Part shown: piece after piece, positions 1-10,890 of the stretch
Position numbering within the stretch: position 1 is the stretch's first letter
Layout: each line of letters begins with the position of its first letter
DNA from: Bilabrum cf. latius
Lineage: Eukaryota; Bigyra: Bicosoecida; Bigyra; Bicosoecida
Assembly (NCBI GenBank): GCA_965178125.1
Contig: OZ237757.1
Location: 372,001 to 436,000 of the forward strand
Direction: 5' to 3'
DNA length: 64,000 bases
The notes under the pieces: generated by a model
Told to the model about the DNA's origin: nothing
Databases searched by the model: none
The model's input: the letters and a program-made list of their open reading frames with translations, nothing else
Made by a program: the position numbers and the translations under genes

Positions 1-1
1 A

Positions 2-580
2 CGGCCGCTGATCCGAGCCGGAGAAGAGGACCGCATGGCAATGAGTCACGGTGCGCTGCCGCCAGTCAGCACCGGTGGTCGCCAGGGAACAAGAGGAGTA
101 GGTGGCGGGCGGTCACCGGCCCAGGCGTGGGGCACACCGGGCGGCATGCGTCCGGCCACGCCTATGGATGCACTGGCCGCGTCCAGGGGCCACACACCCG
201 GGTCTCGAGGGCGGAGCAGGGGTGGTGGTCAATCCAGGGGAGGACTGGGATCCACCGGTGGGTTCAGCGGCGGCCAAGACGGCGGGTTCGGGGCCGGGGT
301 TGTGGAGGACGACGGGGACGCCAACGTGAGCTCGCTGGAGCTGTCCCTGGCCCGGGCACAGGTGAGGGAGAGGGACGAGGCTGCGAGGCAGAACCACTGG
401 GGGGCTACCTCCTGGAGGCCTTGGGAGTCGGGTGCGTACCAGGGCATGGAGGACAGGAGGAGGGCGAGGTCGAGGCAGGGCGGGGAGCGCGCGGGGCCAG
501 GTGCTGGTCGAGGTCAGGGGAGGGGGCGGGGCAGGAGAGCCGGCAGTCGGGGGCGGAGCAGGAAAGGTCGAAAGGGGTGA
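2..580 (+). CDS. RG/RGG-rich protein, 3' part (5' end outside window)
   Basis: The frame is open from the left edge of the window to a TGA at 578-580, so this is probably the C-terminal part of a longer gene; an internal Met codon lies at 35. The protein is very rich in Gly and Arg, with many RG, RGG and SRGR tracts, and ends in a strongly basic tail (GRGRGRRAGSRGRSRKGRKG). Such tails are typical of RNA-binding or nucleolar proteins, but no folded domain is visible, so the RNA link is inference. There is no in-frame TAG in this piece. A short acidic stretch with regularly spaced charged residues (about 300-390) could be helical. An AATAAA lies 68 bases after the stop. High GC content makes several other frames open here too, so the frame choice rests on the clean stop and the RG composition. 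Confidence 0.45.
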   Translation, partial: RPLIRAGEEDRMAMSHGALPPVSTGGRQGTRGVGGGRSPAQAWGTPGGMRPATPMDALAASRGHTPGSRGRSRGGGQSRGGLGSTGGFSGGQDGGFGAGVVEDDGDANVSSLELSLARAQVRERDEAARQNHWGATSWRPWESGAYQGMEDRRRARSRQGGERAGPGAGRGQGRGRGRRAGSRGRSRKGRKG

Positions 581-647
581 ATCTTTCACAGACAAGGCCA
601 GTACAAAGTGGTCGAGAGCCAAGGACGCTGTAGCGTTGCGTTTTAGC

Positions 648-653
648 AATAAA
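648..653 (+). promoter_or_regulatory. Candidate polyadenylation signal AATAAA
   Basis: AATAAA occurs 68 bases after the TGA of the RG-rich gene and 46 bases before the start of the GH20 gene, in a short AT-rich gap. Position fits a poly(A) signal of the upstream gene. It is a single hexamer, so chance is not excluded. Confidence 0.35.
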
Positions 654-699
654 ATATGATATTTGCTTGCAGATCCCAATCTGGGACATTCCGCCCAAC

Positions 700-2378
700 A
701 TGCGAGCAATCCTGGCATCATTGGCGGTTAGCGGCGCGATATGTGCTGCGCAGCTGGTATAGCATCGGTATCCGCTCCAGACTGTATGGCCGATGCCTAA
801 AGAAATGAAGGTGGATGCGTCGGCAGGCCCGGTATACATTTCCAGCGATTTCAAGGTGGTTTGCCAGGGCCTGTGCGCCGACCCCATCGCTGATGCTCTA
901 CATCGTTTTGAATAGAACATTTTCATTAATGGCACGCCGTCAGCCGTTCCTAGCCCGGCGCTCAACACCTGCACAATGCAAGTCGAGAAGGATGCTCCCC
1001 TTGCGCTTGGAGCCGACGAGTCGTACACGCTCTCCATCTCATCGAGTGGATGCAAAATAACGGCACCGAATCAGTGGGGTGCACTGTACTCGCTTGAGGT
1101 CCTGTCCTAGCTGATCTTCTGGACGCCCGAGGAGAATACCTACAGCGTCCGCAATGGATCCGTCACGATCAACGATGAGCCGCGGTTCCCCTGGCGCGGG
1201 CTGATGATCGACACGGCTCGGCATTACCTCACCCCGGATTCAATCCGTCAAACCATCATGGCAATGGCGGCGAACCGCATGAACACGCTGCACGTGCACG
1301 TCGTCGAGTGAGTCCTAGGCGCGCGACTTGCAGCCTAGACTTGGCCATTCAGCTCCACGCTATTCTCTTCATGAATTCAATGTTGTATCGCAGCGACCAG
1401 TCGTGGCCTTTGGAGAGCATCAAGTACCCGGATTTCGCCGCGAAAGGCAAGTACTGCCCCCGCTGCGTGTTTACCCCAGAGGTCATGAAGGGCATCGTCC
1501 AGTACGGCGCCAGCTTCGGCATCCGCGTGATGCTTGAATTCGACATGCCCGCCCACAGCAGCATCTGGGCCAACGGGTACCCCGACCTGGTCATCACGTG
1601 CGACGAGCCGGACGCCCAGCCCCTGCTGGACCCCACAGGCCCAGTCTACGAGGTGCTGGACAACCTGCTCACCGAGTTCGCGGGAGTGCAAGACGCGGGT
1701 TACGTGCACCTCGGGGGAGACGAGGTCCACAGCTACGCGTGCTGGAACAGCAGCGCCAAGGTGCAGGCCTACATGAAGCAGCAAGGCATCCCGGCAGGCA
1801 ACATGACCGCGCTCAGGGAGCACTTCCAGTACCAGGTGCAGCTCGTGGTGCAGAAGCACGGGCTGAACTCTGTATTCTGGCAGGAGGTGTTCGAGGTGGG
1901 CACCAAACTGCTGAACACGACCGTCATCAACTCGTGGTCGTCGGCCCAGTCGGTGCTTGACGTGGCGCGGGCGGGACAGCCGGTGATCCAGTCGGACGGT
2001 TTCTACCTCGACCAGCAGCGGCCACGCGGGGAGAACTTTTATTTCCTTGAGGACACTTTCTTCGCCATGTACGGGCCAGTGTGGGTGGGCGATCTGGAGC
2101 CAGAGTACCAGAAGAACGTGCTCGGCGTGAGTGGGTGCCAATGGGGAGAGCAGGTGGATTCCTACGCTCTCTCTCAGAGGCTCTGGCCGCGCGCATCGGC
2201 CATCGCTGAACGGGCCTGGTCGCCGGCGTCCGTGAACTCGACGGACCCGAACGTTGTAATCCCTCGGGTGGGAGCCATGCGATGCGAGCTCCTTCAGCGT
2301 GGCGTCTACAGCACGCCGCTCCGGCCGTCTACGATCGAAGGCTACTGCCCCTTGCCTCAGGGTGAGTCAAGGCGGTAA
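700..2378 (+). CDS. GH20 beta-N-acetylhexosaminidase (secreted/lysosomal), two exons
   Basis: Coding exons are 700-1307 and 1394-2378 (530 residues), ending in TAA. The start gives a signal peptide (MRAILASLAVSGAICAAQLV). An N-terminal GH20 domain is followed by the TIM barrel: FPWRGLMIDTARHYL (about residues 164-178), then across the intron HVHVVDDQSW, then the catalytic pair in HLGGDEV (Asp312-Glu313), which polarises the substrate acetamido group and acts as the general acid in this family. It should release terminal GlcNAc or GalNAc from glycoconjugates or chitobiose. In-frame TAG codons lie at 760, 913 and 1108; the last is in ALYSLEVLSxLI, where family members have Gln (LETFSQL). The C-terminus RCELLQRGV and EGYC is family-like. 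A GTGAGT at 2362 close to the stop could be a further donor, so the last few residues are less certain. Confidence 0.9.
1308..1393 (+). other. Spliceosomal intron (86 nt) in the GH20 gene
   Basis: It starts GTGAGTCC and ends TATCGCAG. Splicing joins GA to C to make Asp and restores the conserved GH20 segment HVHVVDDQSWPL; unspliced, the first frame meets TGA at once. This is the best proven intron in the window and fixes the donor style GTGAGT. Confidence 0.92.
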
Positions 2379-2533
2379 TTATACGCGGCTGCGAGATTTT
2401 GGCGAGACGGCACCACATCGCGCTGGTTATCGTTGTTTTCTTTCGACTTTCCGACGAAGTTTCGCCGCATTTCTTGACGCACGCTCCCCGCACGGCGCAC
2501 ATCAAACACCGCGAACCAAGAATCACATTGGCT

Positions 2534-4498
2534 ATGCAATTAGCATCTGCTCTTGTTTCTTGCCTCGTGGCATGTGCCGTTGCAGTACCCTTTCCTCTAG
2601 CAAACGTTGAGAAGCTGGAAGCAACGGTGGAAGAGTTGGTGAGGAGGGCTGCGGTTCGGAAACGCGTACTTGTCAATGAACCATACGTTTGATCGCCTCG
2701 ACTTATTCATGTCCAAATATTTGTTTGGCTTAGACGAATTTGGTGGCTTGAAATGCGTTGCCGATCTCTCACAGCGGTCATAGAATCGAATAAAAGGTGT
2801 GCCCAAGCGAAAGATTCATGTACGGACTACTCTCTCTATATCCACTTATATTTCGCCATGTTGCAGATAAATGGTCACATGGAACGTACCATGCCGAACC
2901 ATAGGCGCAACCTGCTGTCATCACGCAAGGGGGCCTCTGCAGCCCTCGAAGTCGCCGTACAGGACGCCATGCTGGTAGCTAGCGACGACCCAGTCGCTTA
3001 CTGCAAGCAGAACCCAAGCGCAGGCTGCTGCAAGCAGATCATCCCTCAGTACGAGGCATGCGCACCGTACTTTCAGGGCGAACTGGACCCTGCCAAGCTG
3101 TGCCCATCGCAGTGCGCGAAAGAGCTCCGCGAGCTGGCGAGGACATTGCCGGGAAGTGGCGAGAAAGATGGCGTGTGCGCCGTCGCCATCCAGGGCGTTG
3201 CGCTGGTGAACCTGGGCTGCCCCAAGGGAACTGACAATGGGTATTGCTACAACGAGGTGAACACCATTGGGGCCCTCATCAACTAGAAGCACCCCTCCCA
3301 TGAGGCCATCGAGGAGTCCGTCCACTCCATCTGCGACGCGAGCGGCGGCGCCCACAGCTCCTGCATCGAGCAGATCATCGACGGTCAGGACCAGGTTTAC
3401 TCTCTCATGGAAGAACTTCTCACCATCGACAGCCCGTGGGGTTCCACCGACGACCAGTACCCGTACGACGACGATGCCTCAGGACGCAAGGACGATGACG
3501 CTGCTCCCTTCAACCCGCTGTGGACTGCACAGCCCATCGTGAGGGGGCTTGACCTGTTCTGCAACAGGGTGAGCGTGTCTCCTCTCTCGCCCAAGCAAGA
3601 CCTCTGCCTCATCCACATGGTCGACAACACCACCATCTTCGGGGCCGACGACGATTCCCAGCCGGCACCTGGGCACATAATCGGCTAGCTGGCAGATCCC
3701 TGCTCCAGGTCTTTCTTCGCGAGTGTGTAGAACACGGATCCTGTCGCGTTGTCAGTCGGCTCCTACGGTGCCGCGCGGCAAATCGCCACCAACGCCATGT
3801 GCGGACTGGCCACCGACTTCGGCCAGGTGACGCGTAACCTGACCGAGTTCTGTGCCAGCGATGCGGGCGGCAAGTCCAACGTCTTCGACGTGCTGGCCCA
3901 GGGGGAAGTCACGTGTGCGGTGCCCTGCCAGAACGCGATCTCCGTTGTGCTGGAAGACCTCGACTGCTGCTCCAACGAAGTCCTCTTCGAGGCGTGGTAC
4001 CTGGGCGCATCCTCGCCCATCCCCACTGAGCTGCGCCCTCCCATGGACTTGTGGATCCAAAGGATCCAGCACACCTGCGTGCTAAAGGAGTACATGTTCT
4101 GGGACCAGTGCGGGGCCAAGAACCCAGCAGCGCACGCAAACGTGATTGCGCACTTCGACAACGCAAACGCCAAGTTTTTCCAGACTCTCAACGAGACAGA
4201 GCAAGCCAGCTTCGCGTCTCGCCTGTGCGTGCACGTGGAGCGAAAAGTGGGCGCCCCTGTGGAGGGCTGCAAGGCCGAGCTCCCGCCCGTGCAAGACCCA
4301 ACCAATCCCAAGGGAATGGCCGTGGCACTGTCGGTCCTGATGGGCACTGAAGGGGCAGCCGCGGGGGCGCAGTCGCTTCTGACGGGGTCACCTGCAGCGG
4401 CTCGGGCCGCCGTTAAGTTCCTGGAGAGGAGGGCAGACCAGGGGGCGCTGTACGATGCGAGCAAGCCTGTGAAGGTCGACTTTTCGGAGGCAGCCTGA
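2534..4498 (+). CDS. Cysteine-rich secreted protein of unknown function, two exons
   Basis: Exons 2534-2638 and 2867-4498, ending in TGA. Exon 1 encodes a clear signal peptide (MQLASALVSCLVACAVAVPF). The mature protein of about 550 residues has many Cys residues, several in CxxxC or CC arrangements (AGCCKQII, LCPSQCAKEL, LDCCSNEV), and one acidic Asp-rich stretch near 3450-3510. I recognise no domain. The paired Cys pattern, seen in both halves, suggests a disulphide-stabilised extracellular protein, perhaps two related halves. In-frame TAG codons are at 3284, 3686 and 3728; without reading them as sense the gene falls into three pieces with no start codons. It lies between two glycoside hydrolase genes on the same strand, 155 bases after the GH20 stop, which suggests a secreted role, but nothing shows what it does. 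Confidence 0.7.
2639..2866 (+). other. Intron (228 nt) in the Cys-rich secreted gene
   Basis: Donor GTGAGG at 2639; acceptor is a pyrimidine-rich run ending ATGTTGCAG at 2866. The intron is phase 0 and joins the signal peptide exon to the long second exon in the same frame. Confidence 0.7.
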
Positions 4499-4611
4499 TT
4501 GCTTCACTAATGGCCTTGCTCAGCTCAGCGCAGGAACGTACTCTGCTGAACCTTCGATGGGATCCCGGAAAGCCGCGATGCTGTCAGTTTTGGAGCTTGC
4601 AATCGCCGTCA

Positions 4612-7600
4612 ATGCTTGCGTTTCATAGTGCTTCTTTGCAAATAATGTTTGGATGCGCCTGGGTGGCCTCGGTTGAGATCGGCAACACCCCAACACTGTG
4701 CCAGTTCGGGTCCTAGTGCGAACCTGTCAGCGATCCGATTTCCACGGTTACTTCTAAAGACCGCAAGGTTCGTGCTGCCTTTATCACTGAAAGTCTTGTC
4801 AGGTTAGAGTACGATGGATCAGGAACCGGTACTTTCACAGATCTTCAGTCTACTTTTGCGTGGAATCGGCGAGTAGACCAACCTCGTGTCACTGTCGAGG
4901 ATACCCCTGCCGGCGGTTTCGTGGCAAGTTGCGGGCTCATGAATGTATCATATACTCCTGACAATGTACCCCCATCGAACGCAACTCTGGGGCTGACAGG
5001 CGCAGGATTTCCAGCCAATGCAATCCGAGTACGATCGCTGGCGAGAGGCATCAACACGCCAGTCGGATCCGAAACGGTATGGACCCCAATAAGCAGCACC
5101 GCGGGCAATCTGCTTGGTACAATTCGTACTCTAGATACGATTGGGGGCCCGCAAGATCTGAACTGCAGCGCGCATGACCCGGAAGGCAACCCTCATGCTG
5201 GCCCCGGCTGGATTGTTCGCGGCGAGCCCGAGCACTGCGTGTATGGAGTTGCGTCTTCGACCGGAATATCAATTATTGACGACACAGATTCGCCCGTGTG
5301 GGGACCGTACCCTAATAGTGGCGAAATGGCAGCCAGCGAAGGCCAAGCGGATCCCTCCTACTACTGGAGGCCAAGACGAGCAGGCACTTGCCCCAGCGAC
5401 ACCCCAGACGAGCACAAAGCGCCGTGCGTGCCAGAAGCAAACCCTTCCGACGAGCAATCATGCGCAGCAGCTGGATGCTGCTGGCACACCCAGCCCATGA
5501 CGGTAAACCTGTACTACTCTGCCAGCAGGAACGACCACCTGTCGGAAGACGAGTGTACCGGGTGCGGTGGCGTATACAGCACGATCGGGCCGCAGATGCA
5601 GCTGTACCCTACTCCTTCTAACGGAGCGAACGTATCGCTATGGCTGTTTTGGAGCCAGAACTAGACGGACAACGTGGTGAGCGTGTCACCCCCGAAGCAG
5701 CCAGGGTACGAAAATTCAACCACCCACATCGGGTACATTTGGGAGAGCGAATTCCAGGGTTCAGTGCGGGTACAGCTGTGGTACAAGCCCGCAGCCGGCA
5801 CCGAGTCCGCTGACCACTTCACCACTGCCGGGGTCTAGCAGGAGGCCGAGGCCAAGCAGCAGGGCTATCAGCTCGTATCCACGCTGGGCTACGCCATGGC
5901 CCCACCGCCACCCCTGTCATCCCACTCGTCACACCTGCAGGCCTCTGCTCCTTCGTGCTTCAGGAGGCAGGGTCGCGCCGATCTGTACGTGTTCGCGCAT
6001 GGCACGGACTATCGCAAAGCCCTGAGCGATTTCGCGGCCGTGGGCGGGAACATACCACTCCCGAGAAAGCACTGGCTGGGCTGGTCCTGGAGCACCTGGA
6101 CGGACCCAGGCAGCGGATCGCAAGAAGTGCCTTCGAGGGCGGACTGGGAGTCGTATTTCAAGCAGCTGGACGCGGCCCAGATCGGCCTGAGCACGCTCAC
6201 TCTCGACTGCGAGTGGCACGTGTCGGGCTGCTGGGGGGCTACATACACGTACAATCAGACGAGGTACCCGGACCCGCAAGGCATGGCGCAGGAGTGGCTG
6301 GATAACGGCGTGCCGATCGGCGCGAACCTGCACGACACAGTGGGCGTGGGTCCCCTGGAATCCAACTACAGCAGCTTCGCAAAAGCCGTCGGTGTGGATC
6401 CCAGCTAGAACGCGACAATCCCCGCCAACTTCACCGACCTTGCCTACATGCAGGCTATGCAGAGCTACCTGCTGGATCCGCTCAGGGAACAATACCTTGT
6501 GTCTTTCCCGTGGACCGACTGGCAGCAGGGCATGGGACCCGCAAGCGGCGTCTCGGGCTCCAACCCGACCTTCCTACTCAACCATGCCAGGGGCCACGAT
6601 GAGGCAGCCACCGCTGAGAGCGTGCGGCCGCTCCTCCATTCCAGGTTCGGAGGACTGGGCGGTCACAGGTATGCCTCCATGTTTGGCGGCGACGTGCGGC
6701 GCGACATGCCTAGCGCCAAGTTCATGGTCTACATGAACTCTGTGGCTGCTAACGCTCTGGTGGCGTGGTGGGGACAAGAGCTCATGCAGCTAGGCAGCGA
6801 CCACCAGGAGGTCTTCACGAGGCTGGTGCAGTCGTCCGGTGCGTGGGGCCCTATTGCCACCTTCTGGGGGAACAACGGGGCCGATGATCGGATCTGGGAC
6901 ATGGATGACCCGTTCAAGTCGGCAGTGTACGAGTCTCTCCGGGACAGGCTGGCCACTCTACCCTACAGGTACATGCTGGGCAGAGTGGCACATGAGACGG
7001 GGCTAGCGCCCCAGAGGCCAATGTACTACCACACGACTGCCAGCAAGGACCCGGTAGCCTACGGGGAGTACACCAGGTACCAGTACATGCTTGGGGATGA
7101 CTTGCTGGTCGCGCCAGCGGTGGAATTCATGGATTCGGAATCGAAAACCACGGCGGTAACCGTGTGGCTGCCCGCATGCCAGGAGGGCCAGAAGGCTTGG
7201 GTGGACTGGCGCACCGGCGGGGCCGGCAACTGGTCCAGCCTCTTCGGCGATTCCACAGTGCCGCGCACCAGCTGTCTTGAGGCTGCATTGTTTGTCAACG
7301 TCAGCGCTCCCATCGACCTCGTGCCTGTCTTTGCACGGAGCGACTCCATCCTGCCCTTGCTGCCGCGTGAGCTGGCCATGCAGACGGGGCAGGCCTCGCA
7401 GAGCTTTCTGGACATCGAGCTGGCCGTCATGCCGGACGCATGGACATCCGGATCTAACACCACCATCTACGACGACGATGGACTCACCAACACCTACTTG
7501 ACTCCTACTGGGTACGCCAAGATCCTGGTGCAGGCATCTACGGACGGCACCAAGCGCACGCTGCAACTGTCTGCAGCGAGTCCAGCAATCGCTGCACCGG

Positions 7601-7839
7601 AGCCTGGCAGCCAGCTCGCGACCGCTCGCTCGTACTCGGTCCGAGCGCATGGCGTGCTCGATGCGCCAACGAGCGTGTCCATCTGCGGTAAACAGTTGAC
7701 CAAGGGCCAGGCACCATCTGCGCCTAGTCGCTCGGATCGGCCAGATGCAGGGCGATGGTGGTACATGGAGCAGCAGCAGGTGGTGATTGCCCGCAGTGGT
7801 GGTCCAGCGGCAGTGCCGTGCACCTTTGAGATGCAGTGA
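4612..7839 (+). CDS. GH31 glycoside hydrolase with an internal trefoil-like motif
   Basis: About 1075 residues, ending in TGA. Four in-frame TAG codons (4714, 5662, 5836, 6406) are read through. The N-terminal beta-sandwich is recognisable (SLVRLEYDGSG, then TFAWNRR). A Cys-rich segment around residues 262-300 with SCAAAGCCW resembles a P-type (trefoil) motif as found in sucrase-isomaltase-like GH31 enzymes. The barrel holds WLGWSWSTWTD and FPWTDWQQG; Asp636 in the latter is the expected catalytic nucleophile. RFGGLGGHRY and MFGGDVRRD follow as the usual later barrel motifs, and beta-sandwich domains close the protein (TIYDDDGLTNTY). Exact substrate (alpha-glucoside or alpha-xyloside) cannot be read. 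The start at 4612 gives a weak hydrophobic leader; the frame is open back to 4510 and an upstream exon is possible. Lies tail-to-tail with the GTPase gene, 101 bases apart. Confidence 0.85.
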
Positions 7840-7940
7840 GCAGCAAGATGGACACAAGAATAGGGCTAGATGAATCTCAGTCACATGCACGAGCTTGTCA
7901 AGCAAACTAGAAAGAAGAAATCGATGGACTACCTGGTTGC

Positions 7941-10628
7941 TCACATGAAGCTTCCCTTGTACGACCTGTACCCTGCCTGCATGGCATCACGGCTTCCGTA
8001 CACGCCCTTGTTTGCCGTCCGCCACGCGTTGTACGACAGTCGCTGAGGTCCCGGCATAGGACCACCGATGGGAAGCCCCCTAGGCATCCCACCCATGTCC
8101 ATTCCACCCATGCCCATCCCACCCATGCCCATCCCACCCATGCCCATCCCACCCATGCCCATGCCGCCAAAAGGCATCATGGGAGGCATCATCATTTGGG
8201 CTTGGCTTGCTTGCGCAGCTTGCTCTGCTGCCTCCTTGGCCTTCTTGATCGCCGCGTCCGCCTCCTTTTTGGCCTCATCAGCGGCTGCCTTGGCCTTGGC
8301 TGCGCTGGCCTCGGCCTCTCTAGCCCGCTCCCTCTCTGCGCATAGCTGCTTCTCAGACATGCGCAGGCCGGCCGCGTCAACCTCGGCCCGCTTGATCCGA
8401 TCCAGGGCCACTCGCGCTTCTTTGACCAAAGCGTCCGCCTGCGCCTCGGCGCGGGCCACGTTCCGCTCCATCGTGGCGCCGCCGTCACCTCCTCCCCACG
8501 CCGCAGCGACCGCCGCGAAGTCCTCACGGCGGCATCGCACGCCAAACTGCGTCCTGCGAGCCTCGGCCGAAAGCTCCTCAACGCCGGCTGCTGCTGCCCC
8601 GAGCACAGCGGCGGGGCTGTCCACAGGCGGAGCCCTGCCCGCTGACAGCATCTCGTCAGCAGCGCCAGCCCCAGAGCTAGGACCCGTCCTCCTCATTGGC
8701 GTCTTGCGCTTGGGAGTGGCGCTGCCAGGCGCTGTGTTACCACCAGTAGCACCGCTGCCCCTGTCGTCAACTGGTTCATAGTCGTCTCCAAGAACTTGCC
8801 GCATCACTTGCTCGGCTGCAGCACGAGCTCGAGGACCACCACTGCCCACCTCGGCCTCAAACGCCTCGTCGATACCTTGGACGGTCTCTCCTGCCCATTC
8901 CGTAGCGATGTATGACCGCGTAGTCTTGCCGACCATCCTTCCAATTGATGAATCGCCTGCCAAAGCAGCCTCCAGGGCCTTGGCCTGCGAGCTGCGTGCC
9001 TGCTGGGCAGCGGAAGATGTGCCGTGGGACTGCTTCTCCTGCTCTGCCGTAGGAATTGCATCTCGGAGCGCAGCCATCGCAGGCGAGTTTGCCACTGCGT
9101 CTGCTGCATCGTCCCACGCCTCGTTCAGACCGGCCACGATCTATGACTTGGCAGCGAGAACTCCCGCGTCGATGTTTGCCTTGAGCTTGGCCAGCACCCG
9201 ATCGTATGCCGACTTGCAGACCTTCTCGGCGTTTTTAGGCACACTGCCAATCGTCATGCCAGTGCGAGCTTCGGCATGCGCCACGGCCTGCCTGCGCAGC
9301 TCATTAGCCATTACAGCCGCAGCGGCCTCTGCCGATTTGTGGCTCCGGACGCTCTGAACTGCAGCCCAGCACGGCGACTTCTCATCTTGCACTGCAGTGC
9401 ACACGTCGTCTGCCAGGGCATGCACCCACTCCGACGCGATATGATCGGCATGGGTCAGGAGCTGCTCCCGAAGGGTGCCGCCGTTGATTGTAGTCAGGCT
9501 GGGCGTCTTGTTGGTCTGCTGTGCCAGGCTCTGGATCACGGGTACGATGGAGGCGGGCACGCATGGCATGTCTGCTCTATCCATCAGCGTCCCGGTCACA
9601 GTCGACTGCAGTTCGTGCTGTAGTGTGCCTGACAACAGCCGGTCCAGCTCGAACCGGAGGTCCTCCTGGTTCTCCGGATATGCCTCTCCCTTGGAATTCA
9701 TCGCGACTGGTGGGATCAATGTCATGACAGTCCTTCGGAAGCAGCTCCGCAGGTCACGCCTCTGTTTGTTGCGCTTTTCTTCCTCAGATTCGTCCGCTAG
9801 AGGCGCGCGCTCGTCCTCGAACACATGCCTCCGAAGCTCCTCTAGTTTAGCATCATCGAGGTTTGACATGACCTGACACATGGAGAGCGTGCCCAGCACC
9901 TGCCCCTCTGACGCAGTTGCGGCCCCTGCTGGCTTCGCCGCCACGATTGCTGCATCGTGTATAAGCCTAGACATTTGAACAATCGGGGATAGCATGTCAA
10001 GCGCGGCATTTCGGGTGATGGCGTCTCGCTGTGCGCAGATGAGGGCACCCCGGGCCGACAGCACCAGAGCCGGAAGCACCGTCCGGTTATCGCGCTCCTT
10101 GGCCTCTGCGCCCGATCCCTCGCAGTCGATCAGCAGCACCACAATGTCCGTCGTCTGCCCGAATGCGCCTTTCGGCAGATGCACGAACACTCCGTCTGCT
10201 CCGCGCGTGCACGGCTGGACGGAATCGGACGTCTCGAAGAGGGAGGGCACGCGGGCCCCGCTGACCTTGCATGGCTCGAATTCCACTTTGGATCCATCGG
10301 TGTGCTTGACGCTGTCCTCGCTGACTGGCTCGGCGTATGCGTTCTTCAGCAGCCATGCCAGGGCGTAGTTCATGGTGGTGCTCTTGCCTGCTCGCGCCCT
10401 GCCGTTGATGGCGAAGGTGACGAGAGGAACAGCTCCTGGCAGCACATCAATGATTTGACGCAGTTTTTTCTCATCGGGCATGCTCAGCTGTGGTGCCTCA
10501 ACGCCGGGCTTGTCGTCCACTTGCCACAGGCGCACGGCTCGGGAGATGGCAATACAGGTGCCACCTGGCATTCTCGATCTCGACCCACTGGATGCAGCAC
10601 CTCCTGATGCGGCAGATGCAGCACTCAT
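7941..10628 (-). CDS. GBP/dynamin-like large GTPase, copy 1
   Basis: 895 residues, ending in TGA; one TAG at 9141-9143 is read through. A Ser/Gly/Ala-rich start is followed by a guanylate-binding-protein-type G domain: P-loop GRARAGKST (76-84) and LLIDCEGSG (166-174), matching the family's DTEG switch region, plus VFVHLPKG before it. The rest is helical with a long Ala/Lys/Glu coiled coil (about residues 730-810), then a Met/Gly tail of repeated GGMGM units (8095-8172) and an aromatic C-terminus. GBP-family proteins bind and hydrolyse GTP and assemble on membranes or pathogens; the role here is unknown. The G domain is almost identical to that of the divergent copy at 12808-15255, but the helical parts are only distantly alike. 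The shared DNA starts exactly at the ATG. Confidence 0.8.
8095..8172 (-). repeat. Short in-frame tandem repeat coding GGMGM units
   Basis: A 15-base unit (CCCATGCCCATCCCA on the + strand) is repeated about five times with small changes. It encodes the Met/Gly-rich tail of GTPase copy 1. Copy 2 has instead an FGG-rich tail at the same place, so the tails evolve quickly. Confidence 0.8.
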
Positions 10629-10890
10629 CGTGTTGATGTTCTGGTTTGAATTCCTGGGAAGGTGAGTAGCGCGGTGGAGCCACTATCCTACAGGGATTGA
10701 TGAGAGGCATTCGTGGCTTAGCTACGTTCTCAACTAGTTTGAAGCTGCTCGCGCCACAAATTTTGATATATTCTCCATCAAACTGTTCAATAACTGGCTG
10801 CTAAACAATCCACATGACCTTAATAGTAGTACTTACTGTTGGGATCGATTCAAATCGGTAAATGTGAAGATCTGCGCCATGATCTTCTGC

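Noticed and set aside
1377-2141. Long antisense ORF over the GH20 gene
   Set aside because: Mirror of the codon bias of the real gene; low-complexity His/Val/Leu composition without motif.
2753-4498. Series of short ORFs each ending at TAG, as pseudogene pieces
   Set aside because: The same pattern occurs in all genes, always in the same frame and only with TAG. Conserved motifs are kept on both sides, so decay is not the explanation.
8068-8781. + strand ORF with PPMPI repeats over GTPase copy 1
   Set aside because: It is the antisense of the GGMGM repeat and coiled coil of the GTPase, which has a proper G domain in its frame.
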